Source: Candidatus Scybalocola fimicaballi
GTDB taxonomy: Bacteria > Bacteroidota > Bacteroidia > Bacteroidales > Paludibacteraceae
NCBI GenBank assembly: GCA_002317115.1
Contig: DCIP01000151.1
Coordinates: 1,113-18,143, forward strand
DNA: 17,031 bases
Direction: 5' to 3'
Each line of letters opens with the position of its first letter. Position 1 is the first letter of the stretch. Position numbers and translations under genes: made by a program. Below the pieces are notes generated by a model, which was not told the DNA's origin, ran no database searches, and saw only the letters and a list, made by a program, of their open reading frames with translations. Below are positions 1 to 7,230 of the stretch, in pieces.

Positions 1-105
1 TCCAAAGGAAATCTTTACTTCATGGTTGCTCCTGGTTTGACTCACTGGTGGGGATATGTAAGACACTATGTGTATGACGGACTTCCTTACTTCTTCCACG
101 AGTAA
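1..105 (+). CDS. C-terminal end of an unidentified protein (partial)
   Basis: Frame 1 is open from the first base and ends at TAA 103-105, giving the last 34 residues of a protein whose start lies outside the window. The tail is aromatic (it contains THWWGYVRHYVYDGLPYFFHE), which would suit a secreted or outer-membrane protein but is not diagnostic. I do not recognise the family. A hairpin followed by T residues starts 26 bases after the stop, which supports a real gene end. The reading frame is well supported, the identity is not. The gene converges on the lipoprotein gene at 189-1226. Confidence 0.6.
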   Translation, partial: SKGNLYFMVAPGLTHWWGYVRHYVYDGLPYFFHE

Positions 106-130
106 TATAAAATTACCCTATTATATTATT

Positions 131-166
131 AATCCGCGTCGCCAATTATTGGAGATGCGGATTTTT
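131..166 (+). terminator. Rho-independent terminator after the partial gene
   Basis: AATCCGC (131-137) pairs with GCGGATT (157-163), and an inner CCAAT/ATTGG pair (142-152) extends the structure. The stem runs into five T residues (162-166). On the minus strand the same hairpin is followed by an A/T mixture rather than a clean T run, so it would be a weaker stop for the converging lipoprotein transcript. Confidence 0.7.
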
Positions 167-188
167 ACCGTTATAAAACGCATTAAAC

Positions 189-1226
189 TCACATCCTCAC
201 CTCACTCTCTACCGAATCCTTTAGCACAAATTTTCCGCCTTTCAGTTCGTATCTTTCGTAGGTGTATGTCTTGAAAGGATTTTCCTTTTTGGTGGAGTTG
301 TTCATCTCGATATAGCCTTTGGGGTGAATGACTATGACCTCTCCCTTATCGGACACAGAGATTTCCGGATTGCGTGGCTCATCCCAGTCCTCGACCACAT
401 AGTCGCCACCTTCATAATACGCCACAGGATCCGCCTCCCAAGGATTAAACGGAGGTGTGCATCCTCCCAAGCTAAAACTCATCTTATCAACAAGACTGAA
501 ATCCTTGTCCATAGAGGCTACGAAGAACGACCTTTCACAGTCCGTAACATCCGAACATGTCACCACATAGAACGAATCCACCCTGGCAATGCTCGTAAAG
601 AAAAACTGAATTGGGTAAAGAGACGGCAAAGTACGAAGAACAGAGTCATCATGATCGTAATAATAGACACCGAACACCTTGTTCTCATAGACACCGAAAG
701 CCCTCTGCTTCTCGTTCAATTCATCTGAATAGATTCCCATGTAACACCCGTTCGACATTCGCTTGCTAAGATAGTCAAAGTAAGCCTCCGTAGAGATCCT
801 TCTAAGGCTGTCTCGGTAGTATATTGCGGCACACCATTCCATGTCTCCATGCAGAGTCTTGTCTTTGTACGAGAGTCCGTAGAAATCGCAGTACCTGTCC
901 GCCCTCTGCTCCTCGCTCATGTCAGCGGGTTCGTCTGGGAAAGCTTCAAACTTGTCACCTCTTATGGAAAGGCGCACGCTGTCCTGAATAGCCATGGCAG
1001 TCAATATTTTCACCCTGTCTGCGCTGTCAGACTGTTCCTGGAGCAAGTTGTCCTGCGTAGCCTTGACCATTTCTTCCTCGACACTTGCTTTCACCGAGTC
1101 CGAATAGTCGTACGTCGCCGAGTCCGAATAGTCGTACGTCTCAGCTCCCTCATTTGTCTGTGTGAAGCTGCACGAAGCCATGAATGGAAGCATGGCGAAC
1201 ATCATGTATCTTGATATTGTTCTCAT
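189..1226 (-). CDS. Putative lipoprotein of unknown function
   Basis: This encodes 345 residues. The N-terminus has a basic start, a Met/Phe-rich hydrophobic stretch and a lipobox-like MASC with Cys at about residue 19, so export and lipid anchoring are expected. Next comes an acidic, Ser/Tyr-rich linker in which TYDYSDSA/V occurs twice, then a soluble region with several Cys residues and many Tyr and Asp. I recognise no family. AGGAA lies about 12 bases before the ATG, and no clear promoter is visible in the 57 bases upstream, so it may be read through from the MacB-type permease gene, which lies on the same strand. A role with the efflux system is only inferred from position. It could also be an independent surface protein. 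Confidence 0.75.
   Translation of the reverse strand: MRTISRYMMFAMLPFMASCSFTQTNEGAETYDYSDSATYDYSDSVKASVEEEMVKATQDNLLQEQSDSADRVKILTAMAIQDSVRLSIRGDKFEAFPDEPADMSEEQRADRYCDFYGLSYKDKTLHGDMEWCAAIYYRDSLRRISTEAYFDYLSKRMSNGCYMGIYSDELNEKQRAFGVYENKVFGVYYYDHDDSVLRTLPSLYPIQFFFTSIARVDSFYVVTCSDVTDCERSFFVASMDKDFSLVDKMSFSLGGCTPPFNPWEADPVAYYEGGDYVVEDWDEPRNPEISVSDKGEVIVIHPKGYIEMNNSTKKENPFKTYTYERYELKGGKFVLKDSVESEVRM
1094..1140 (-). repeat. 24-bp tandem duplication coding an 8-residue repeat
   Basis: A 23-base segment, from CCGAGTCCG to GTACGTC, is present exactly at 1094-1116 and again at 1118-1140 (period 24, in frame). On the coding strand it makes two copies of TYDYSDSA/V just behind the lipobox of the lipoprotein gene. 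Perfect identity at DNA level indicates a recent slippage duplication. Confidence 0.85.
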
Positions 1227-1256
1227 ATTGCTGTCATTTCCTAAAGTAGGTTGAGA

Positions 1257-1282
1257 AATTCAGCATTTATAATTCAGCATTT
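1257..1282. repeat. Short direct repeat between permease and lipoprotein genes
   Basis: AATTCAGCATTT occurs at 1257-1268 and 1271-1282 (period 14), directly after the permease stop codon in transcription order. No hairpin terminator is seen in the 57-bp gap. The repeat may be chance in A/T-rich sequence or a small slippage product. Confidence 0.5.
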
Positions 1283-1283
1283 T

Positions 1284-2504
1284 TTACTCGTATCTCAACG
1301 CTGTAATTGGATCCAATTTGGCTGCTTTCTTTGCAGGCAACCATCCGAAGAAGATTCCGATGAAGGCACTCACGAAGAATGCCATAAATACTGCTCCTAC
1401 ACTCACCACAAACGGTGCTCCCATCACTTGGGCTATGACGTAGGATGCTATGATGCCAACGAATATTCCGATGATTCCTCCAATCACACTCAACATACCG
1501 CTCTCGATAAGGAATTGCCATAGCACGTCTTTGGCTTTGGCTCCGATTGCCATTCGCAATCCAATCTCTTTTGTACGCTCAGTGACGGTCACATACATTA
1601 TGTTCATGATTCCGATACCTCCTACGATAAGGGAGATGATGGCTGTGGCTGTTAGTAGCGACGCGATTGTGCCGACTACGTTGGACATCATTTCCAACAT
1701 CTCTGCCTGTGTGCGTACCTCAAAGTCGTTGTTGGCGCTTGGAGCAAGTCCGTGTGTTGTGCGTAGAATTTTCTCAATCTCTTCTGTCGCAAGCTGGCAC
1801 ACATCTTCGTTCTTTGCCGAGGCATAGATCATATTAAGATGGTTCTGCGCCAAGATTCGTTTCTGTACCGTCGTATACGGAGCGATAAGAATATCATCCT
1901 GGTCCTGGCCCATACTATTCTGTCCTTTCTCTTCAAGCACTCCGATAACTTTCATCGGTGTCTTTCCAAATCGGATCTCTTTGCCAATCGGATTCTCTCC
2001 ATCATCAAACAGATTGTCGACGATGGTTTTTCCAATCAGGCAGACTTTTGCGTATGAGGCTATATCCTGCTGCGTAAAATTCGTTCCATAGGCGATCTCA
2101 TACTTCTTGATGGCAAGATACTCCGGACTGCCTCCTTGCATCTGTCCTGGCCAGTTTTTTGAGCCATTTACGAGCTGTGCAGAAGCGTTCACCGATGGCG
2201 ACACTGCCTCTACATAGATCGCCTGTGATTTTATCGCCTCGACGTCGGCTATTTTAAGCGACTGTGAGTTTGCATTACCAAGGTTCACACCGCCTCCACG
2301 CTGATGAGCACGCATCACCATGATAAGGTTTGTTCCCATCGACGAGATATTCTCCTCGATCTGCGCCTGTGAACTCTGTCCCATGTTGACCATGGCGATC
2401 ACGGAGGCGATACCGATGATGATTCCGAGCATTGTGAGCAGGGCTCTCGTTGTGTTGCGGAGCAAAGCCGTGTATGCGATTTTTATTAGATTCGAGAAAT
2501 TCAT
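1284..2504 (-). CDS. MacB-type ABC transporter permease
   Basis: This 406-residue protein is the membrane subunit of a type VII (MacB-like) ABC transporter, which couples ATP hydrolysis to transport out through a TolC-like channel. The sequence shows a first transmembrane helix at about residues 20-41 (LLTMLGIIIGIASVIAMVNMG, the family hallmark). A periplasmic MacB_PCD-like core follows to about 270. The FtsX-type helices lie at about 280-304, 332-356 and 365-388, with the conserved ERTKEIGLRMAIGA motif at 309-322 and the terminal DPITALRYE. The ATPase is a separate upstream gene (15-bp gap), unlike E. coli MacB where both are fused. The natural substrate (peptide, lipoprotein or toxic compound) cannot be read from the sequence. 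It is complete and of normal length. Confidence 0.93.
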   Translation of the reverse strand: MNFSNLIKIAYTALLRNTTRALLTMLGIIIGIASVIAMVNMGQSSQAQIEENISSMGTNLIMVMRAHQRGGGVNLGNANSQSLKIADVEAIKSQAIYVEAVSPSVNASAQLVNGSKNWPGQMQGGSPEYLAIKKYEIAYGTNFTQQDIASYAKVCLIGKTIVDNLFDDGENPIGKEIRFGKTPMKVIGVLEEKGQNSMGQDQDDILIAPYTTVQKRILAQNHLNMIYASAKNEDVCQLATEEIEKILRTTHGLAPSANNDFEVRTQAEMLEMMSNVVGTIASLLTATAIISLIVGGIGIMNIMYVTVTERTKEIGLRMAIGAKAKDVLWQFLIESGMLSVIGGIIGIFVGIIASYVIAQVMGAPFVVSVGAVFMAFFVSAFIGIFFGWLPAKKAAKLDPITALRYE

Positions 2505-2519
2505 AGTGTCGTCTAAATA

Positions 2520-3263
2520 TTAATAGTCGTCGCTTGCAGGAAGTGCGTCAAGGGCTGCCTGAGCACTCTGTGTATTCACTGGTTCATCCTTAGTCACTCT
2601 ACCGTCGCGAAGCATCACTACTCTTGATGTGAATGCGGCAATGTCCGGTTCGTGAGTTACGAATGCGATGGTCTTTCCTGCTTCGTTAAGTCGCTGGAAA
2701 AGACTCATGATTTCGTAGGATGTACGTGTGTCAAGGTTTCCAGTCGCTTCGTCGGCAAGAATGATCACGGGGTCGTTGACGATGGCTCGCGCGATTGCCA
2801 CACGTTGCTGCTGTCCTCCTGACATCTGGTTGGGAAGATGATACATTCTCTCCTCCAAACCTACAAGTCGAAGAGCCTCTTCTGCTCTCTCCCTGCGTTC
2901 TTTGGCGTTGACGTCGGGGTTGTAGAGCAATGGTAGCTCCACCTGTTCGATGGCGGCGGTACGTGGAAGAAGATTGTAGCTCTGGAAAACGAAGCCAATC
3001 TTCTTGTTGCGGATCTCCGACAATTTGTCGTTGGAGAATTTCGACACTTCGATGTCGTCGATATAGTATTCTCCCGACGTAGGTTTGTCCAAGCAACCAA
3101 GGATATTCAGCATCGTACTCTTTCCGCTTCCGCTGGTTCCCATGATTGCCACAAACTCACCTGCTTTGATGTCGAACGACACTCCACGCAAAGCTCGCAC
3201 CGTCTCACTTCCGACGATGAAATTACGCTTTAAGTCGTTTATTCTGATTATGGAATCTGCCAT
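2520..3263 (-). CDS. MacB/LolD-type ABC transporter ATPase
   Basis: This 247-residue cytoplasmic ATPase powers the MacB-type permease encoded just downstream. All motifs are intact: Walker [10 protein letters not shown] at 42-50, Q-loop Gln94, signature MSGGQQQ at 147-153 (Met in place of the usual Leu, common in this subfamily), Walker B VIILADE at 166-172, D-loop GNLD at 175-178 and H-loop His204. The C-terminal 20 residues are an extra Ala/Ser-rich tail. Its start lies 4 bases after the adaptor stop codon and its stop 15 bases before the permease start, so the three genes are one operon. LolD and FtsE are related families, but the MacA-like and MacB-like neighbours favour a MacAB-type exporter. 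Confidence 0.95.
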   Translation of the reverse strand: MADSIIRINDLKRNFIVGSETVRALRGVSFDIKAGEFVAIMGTSGSGKSTMLNILGCLDKPTSGEYYIDDIEVSKFSNDKLSEIRNKKIGFVFQSYNLLPRTAAIEQVELPLLYNPDVNAKERRERAEEALRLVGLEERMYHLPNQMSGGQQQRVAIARAIVNDPVIILADEATGNLDTRTSYEIMSLFQRLNEAGKTIAFVTHEPDIAAFTSRVVMLRDGRVTKDEPVNTQSAQAALDALPASDDY

Positions 3264-3267
3264 ACTC

Positions 3268-4539
3268 TTATTTCATCATTTTTCTACTACCGCGTGGAGG
3301 CTGAGGAGCCAATGGGTTGTTGGATGGACCACCCTTTGCCTTCTTCACTTTCTCGCCTACCTGTGCTGAGATCACTACTGTATCTCCCACTGCAAGTCCC
3401 TCTTTTACGATTGCGTTAACTCCGTCGTTCACACCTGTCTCGATGAAACGTGGTCTGATTGAGTTGCCGTTCTTGATCCAGACTTTCTGTCCGTTTTGAC
3501 GCATTGCCTCTCTCTTCTCACGGCTTGGACGCTCGCCCTTCTCACCGTCGACACCTTCTGAGTGTCTGCCTTCTCTACCTTCTCTCATGCCATCTTTTGA
3601 TGGACGCTCAGGCTTGTCAAGTGAAGCAAACACCTCCTCTGATGGGTTGAATGCCATAGCTGCCACAGGTACAAGTTTGCCCTGCTGCAAATCTGTGAAG
3701 ATAGTGACGCTGGCTGTCATACCAGGGAACAGTTTCTCCTCTGGATTCTCTGCCTTTACTACAACTGTATAAGTAACGACGTTGCTTGTTACCTTTGGCT
3801 CAAGACGGATCTCCTGAACCTCACCGTTGAATGTCTCACCCATGTAAGAGTCTACTGTAAACTCAACCTTCTGGCCAACCTTGACCTGGCCTATGTCAGC
3901 CTCGTCGATATTAGCCTCCACTGTCATGCTCTTAAGGTCTTTGGCGATGACGAACAATGTAGGAGTTGAGAATGAAGACGCTACTGTCTGTCCCTGCTCA
4001 ACCTGCTTAGCAAGAATCACACCGTCGATTGGCGACGTGATGACTGCGTATCCAAGGTTCACCTGAGCCTCACGCACATTAGTGTTGGCGTTGTTCAATG
4101 TGTTCTGAGCCTGGATGTAAGTGTTAGTTGCCTCGTCGTACGACTGCTGAGTGGCTGCACCTGCCTCGAACAATGCCTTTGTACGGTTGTAGTTCTGTGT
4201 GGCAAGGTTCAATGTGCTCTCTGCGCTCGACTTTTGTGATTTAGCCTGCGACAGACGCTCAAGCAATGTCGACTTGTCCAATTCAGCCAACACCTGACCT
4301 TTTTTTACCTTTGAATTGTAAGTCACGTAAAGTTTCTCCACTTTACCTGACACTTGTGTACCGACTTCCACTTTATCTGCGGGCTGCAAATAACCAGTGG
4401 CTGATACCGATTTGGAAATCGAACCTTCCTCGATCACTTGGGTCTTGAAAGTGACCTCTTTCTTCGACGGCCACAAGAAGTATAGCAATAATCCTACGAC
4501 TACCGCTATCGCTATGCCTATGCCAATTTTCTTTGCCAT
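3268..4539 (-). CDS. MacA-like periplasmic adaptor (HlyD/RND MFP family)
   Basis: This 423-residue adaptor should bridge the inner-membrane ABC permease and the TolC-like channel. An uncleaved N-terminal membrane anchor lies at about residues 5-23. A split lipoyl domain (GTQVSGKVEKLYV around 60-72 and ITSPIDGVILAKQVEQGQ around 167-184) flanks a helical hairpin at about 90-160. The beta-barrel domain spans about 203-282 and the membrane-proximal domain follows. Residues 306-350 form an unusual Lys/Arg/Glu/Gly-rich low-complexity insertion inside the membrane-proximal domain, and the last 25 residues are Pro/Gly/Lys-rich. The gene starts 18 bases after the TolC-like stop codon. Family assignment is firm. 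Calling it macA itself would be too specific. Confidence 0.93.
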   Translation of the reverse strand: MAKKIGIGIAIAVVVGLLLYFLWPSKKEVTFKTQVIEEGSISKSVSATGYLQPADKVEVGTQVSGKVEKLYVTYNSKVKKGQVLAELDKSTLLERLSQAKSQKSSAESTLNLATQNYNRTKALFEAGAATQQSYDEATNTYIQAQNTLNNANTNVREAQVNLGYAVITSPIDGVILAKQVEQGQTVASSFSTPTLFVIAKDLKSMTVEANIDEADIGQVKVGQKVEFTVDSYMGETFNGEVQEIRLEPKVTSNVVTYTVVVKAENPEEKLFPGMTASVTIFTDLQQGKLVPVAAMAFNPSEEVFASLDKPERPSKDGMREGREGRHSEGVDGEKGERPSREKREAMRQNGQKVWIKNGNSIRPRFIETGVNDGVNAIVKEGLAVGDTVVISAQVGEKVKKAKGGPSNNPLAPQPPRGSRKMMK

Positions 4540-4557
4540 TGTATTTTGTTTTATTTT

Positions 4558-5898
4558 TTACTTGTTGATACGTACAGCTTCATACTTGATTGGATAATCC
4601 ATGTAGACATCCAAAATCTTACGCTCAAGGATGAAAGAATACTTAGATCTCACGTAATCAGTAAGATAGTTGATATAATTGTTTTGCTGCTGCAATAGAT
4701 CCACACTTGTGATAGTTCCGTATTTGAACTTCATATTATATGCGTCGTACACAGCCTTGTATGCTTTTGTTCGTTTCTCGTTTACCTTGAACTGACGGTA
4801 TGCAAGCTCTACATTCGCATGCTCCACAGCCACTGTCTGACGTAGTTTCAATTCTGCTTCCTGCAAATCCACCTCTGCCATCTTTGTCTGGATCTCGTTC
4901 ATCTTCAAAGATGTCTTAGTCTTTCCCTTGTCGTAGATAGGAATAGACATTGACACTCCCAAATTCTGGCTGAAACGGTCGGCAAGCTGGTTGCCGAAAT
5001 CGTTGAACTTGCTATGACCTGTGCTCATACCGGCGCTTGCTGAGATAGTAGGGCGTCTGCCGGCACGTGTGATCTCCTCGTTTATTCTTGCGACTTCGAT
5101 ATTCGACTTCGCCAAGATGATATCAGGATAAGTGTCGAGTGTACGCTGGATGGCTGTCTCTACACTTGGCATTTCAGCCAAAGCCTCCATATCTGTTGTG
5201 TCTGGGTAGACGAGGGTTAGTTCGGCGTTGGGATCCATTGAAAGTGCAAGCTTTAGGTTTAGCAACGCATTATCACGGTTGATCTGGCTGCTCTGTAGAT
5301 TACACTCGTCGTTGGCATGCTGAGCCTGAAGAATTAGGTAGTCGCTCTCCAAGATTGTACCGACCTTGTATTTCTCCTCTCCCTGACGAAGCTGCTCTTC
5401 ACTTGTCTCGATGATCACCTTCTGGTAGCGAAGCATCTCTTCTGATGAGAGTGCGTTTAGAAAATACTGAAGAATCTTGATGATAAGGTTGTGGTCGTAT
5501 TGCTCTGTGCGGACTACTGCGTTTCCCGCCTCAAGACGACTTTTCTCAATGTTATTCTTTATTGCGCGTCCCTGATATAGAGTAATTCCCGCGTTGACGC
5601 CGATGTTTCCACCGATGTTGACGTCGCTATCACGTCCGGAGTGGGAAACCGATTCGGATATCGAACCGCTCACTTGTGGCTTACGGTTGTTCTTAGCCTG
5701 CTCGTAAGAATATTCGCTGACCTTTTCAGAGAGTTTCATGTTCTGTCGCTCCAGACTGTTGCCAAACGCATATTCAATACACTGCTCAAGAGTAAGGTTG
5801 TATCGCTCGTTTTGTGATGCCACATCGCCATCTGTCTGCGAGAAACCTGCACAGCAAAACAGGGATGCAGTTATCAGTGTTAGTATTTTCTTCTTCAT
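4558..5898 (-). CDS. TolC-family outer membrane efflux protein
   Basis: This is the outer-membrane channel of the tripartite exporter, 446 residues from the chosen start. The chosen ATG (5896-5898) opens a typical signal peptide (MKKKILTLITASLFCCAGFSQ). An in-frame ATG at 5952 would add 18 non-signal residues and would place coding sequence over the promoter at 5920-5953, so it is rejected. The two TolC repeats are visible: LTLEQCIEYAFGNS near the N-terminus, the GEEKYKVGTILESDYLILQAQ helix, and in the second half the KFKYGTITSVDLLQQQNNYI counterpart. The MacA-like adaptor follows after 18 bases. Export substrate is unknown. Confidence 0.93.
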   Translation of the reverse strand: MKKKILTLITASLFCCAGFSQTDGDVASQNERYNLTLEQCIEYAFGNSLERQNMKLSEKVSEYSYEQAKNNRKPQVSGSISESVSHSGRDSDVNIGGNIGVNAGITLYQGRAIKNNIEKSRLEAGNAVVRTEQYDHNLIIKILQYFLNALSSEEMLRYQKVIIETSEEQLRQGEEKYKVGTILESDYLILQAQHANDECNLQSSQINRDNALLNLKLALSMDPNAELTLVYPDTTDMEALAEMPSVETAIQRTLDTYPDIILAKSNIEVARINEEITRAGRRPTISASAGMSTGHSKFNDFGNQLADRFSQNLGVSMSIPIYDKGKTKTSLKMNEIQTKMAEVDLQEAELKLRQTVAVEHANVELAYRQFKVNEKRTKAYKAVYDAYNMKFKYGTITSVDLLQQQNNYINYLTDYVRSKYSFILERKILDVYMDYPIKYEAVRINK

Positions 5899-5919
5899 AC
5901 AAATGCTATTATGATAATG

Positions 5920-5953
5920 CAAATATATTGTTTTTGTTGGTTTTTCAAACAAA
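5920..5953 (-). promoter_or_regulatory. Bacteroidota-type promoter of the efflux operon
   Basis: On the minus strand, TTTG (plus 5946-5949) is followed by 18 bases and then TATATTTG (plus 5920-5927), a full match to the TTTG / TAnnTTTG consensus of Bacteroidota. A second TTTG at 5950-5953 would give a 22-base spacer. The -7 box ends 22 bases before the chosen TolC-family start codon. Confidence 0.7.
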
Positions 5954-5976
5954 ATAGGGGTAAAAACACTAAATTA

Positions 5977-7230
5977 TTAATTTTGGGAATGTGCTCTTCT
6001 TTTTAGAATTCTTCTCTTCTTATGTGGCTTATGATGCTTGTAGGCCCTGAAACCATAACATGTGCCGACGCGGTAAATCATATCGCTGACTTTGATTGGA
6101 GAAGATAAGATATTACCGTAGATGATTGATCCGAACACACTGATAAGATGGTGCTCACGTTGCCATATCCAGCTCACTCTGCCGATTCCTCCGTTCTGGA
6201 TGCGAGGCTCTCGGAGCGTCATATTGCTTGGCTTCATGTCTGTACGTTTTAGTAGAGTGATGTATGGCAGTACAGAAATATGCAGAAGAGTTTTTTTCTT
6301 AGTGACAAAGTTGTGAGCGTAACCTGCACTTAAATCCATACTTGCGTAGGATATCTCCGACGGTAAGATAAAATCCTCGTCTTCTATTATTTTGGGAAAT
6401 TCCGCTGGATTTGCATTCATGTAAAATGTATGAAGCGACAGACCAAACAATGGACTTCCTGCACTTTTCTCCTGTCTCATGCTGTGGGAAAATGCGGCAT
6501 TGTAGGAAAATCTTTTGTAGAAAGGAGCATAGTAGCTGTTGATCTGAATACGGAATGTTTTGATGTCGGCACTTGACACATCTGTTTTGATTCTATTAAA
6601 ATATAGATTGTTGCCTCTGGTTAGAATGGCACCCAAGTCGATGCCCCATGCGTCGCCATAATATCCAAAATTCAAATCTGTATTGTATTCCGTTTTGTGC
6701 TTGTTGAAAGTCTTAAGGTTAAGACTGCCACCGAGTCCGAAATTACGATAGTAAATCCATAATCCTATTTTGTTGATTTTGTCGGATGTGATTCTGCAGA
6801 AGTTTGGCAAAGTGTCGGACGAAGCATTCCATCTGAAGTTTGACTGGCTATTGAACGTATTAAAGTCGACTTTGACCTGCAGACCATAGTCGTTGGTGGT
6901 GATGTAGTTGGTATCCACCGAGGTCTTCAACAAACGGGTGATCACTCTATCCCAGATATGTTTCTCCTCCTCGTATTCTGTGACGTAGATATACTCTTCT
7001 CCTGGATGCAGACTGTCTATATAGATGTAGCTGTCGCTTTCCCTTTCGTATTCGATAGAGAAACGTTGTGATGCAGAATCTGAATAAATCTGAGACTCTA
7101 TATAACTCCAATTCCCGTCTTCGTCTTCGTTTTCGTTTTCGTTAACGTTAACGTCAACGTTATCGTATGCCATCCCCCAAAAAGGAACGGCAATCAAGGC
7201 GATTATGACAAGCAGACGGTAGAGACGCAT
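5977..7230 (-). CDS. DUF4421-like outer-membrane beta-barrel protein
   Basis: This encodes 417 residues: a signal peptide (about 1-21, MRLYRLLVIIALIAVPFWGMA), an acidic Asn/Glu/Asp/Val repeat segment at about 22-40, a Tyr/Ser/Glu-rich region, and from about residue 95 a long run of alternating hydrophobic/polar strands (for example GLWIYYRNFGLGGSLNL and DLNFGYYGDAWGIDLGA) that looks like an outer-membrane barrel. The RLLKTSVDTNYI stretch and overall pattern resemble DUF4421 proteins of Bacteroidales, but I cannot confirm this without a profile search. The last 20 residues are strongly basic (HHKPHKKRRILKRR), which is odd for a barrel end. Its ATG follows the channel gene stop codon with no gap, so the two genes are almost certainly co-expressed. 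Confidence 0.7.
   Translation of the reverse strand: MRLYRLLVIIALIAVPFWGMAYDNVDVNVNENENEDEDGNWSYIESQIYSDSASQRFSIEYERESDSYIYIDSLHPGEEYIYVTEYEEEKHIWDRVITRLLKTSVDTNYITTNDYGLQVKVDFNTFNSQSNFRWNASSDTLPNFCRITSDKINKIGLWIYYRNFGLGGSLNLKTFNKHKTEYNTDLNFGYYGDAWGIDLGAILTRGNNLYFNRIKTDVSSADIKTFRIQINSYYAPFYKRFSYNAAFSHSMRQEKSAGSPLFGLSLHTFYMNANPAEFPKIIEDEDFILPSEISYASMDLSAGYAHNFVTKKKTLLHISVLPYITLLKRTDMKPSNMTLREPRIQNGGIGRVSWIWQREHHLISVFGSIIYGNILSSPIKVSDMIYRVGTCYGFRAYKHHKPHKKRRILKRRAHSQN
7116..7165 (-). repeat. In-frame hexanucleotide repeat tract
   Basis: Variants of a 6-base unit (GTCTTC, GTTTTC, GTTAAC) run in tandem across about 50 bases. On the coding strand they yield alternating Val-Asp, Val-Asn, Glu-Asn and Glu-Asp pairs directly behind the signal peptide of the barrel gene. 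A 6-base unit changes length without breaking the frame. Confidence 0.75.

Noticed and set aside
324..1214. Open frames on the plus strand opposite the lipoprotein gene (324-728 and 849-1214)
   Set aside because: Their translations lack family-like patterns and signal peptides, and the minus-strand frame has a lipobox and continuous protein-like composition.
5899..5952. N-terminal extension of the TolC-family protein
   Set aside because: The 18 residues precede a clear signal peptide and overlap a full consensus promoter.
7116..7165. CRISPR-like short repeats
   Set aside because: The units are 6 bases with no spacers and lie in frame inside a coding region.
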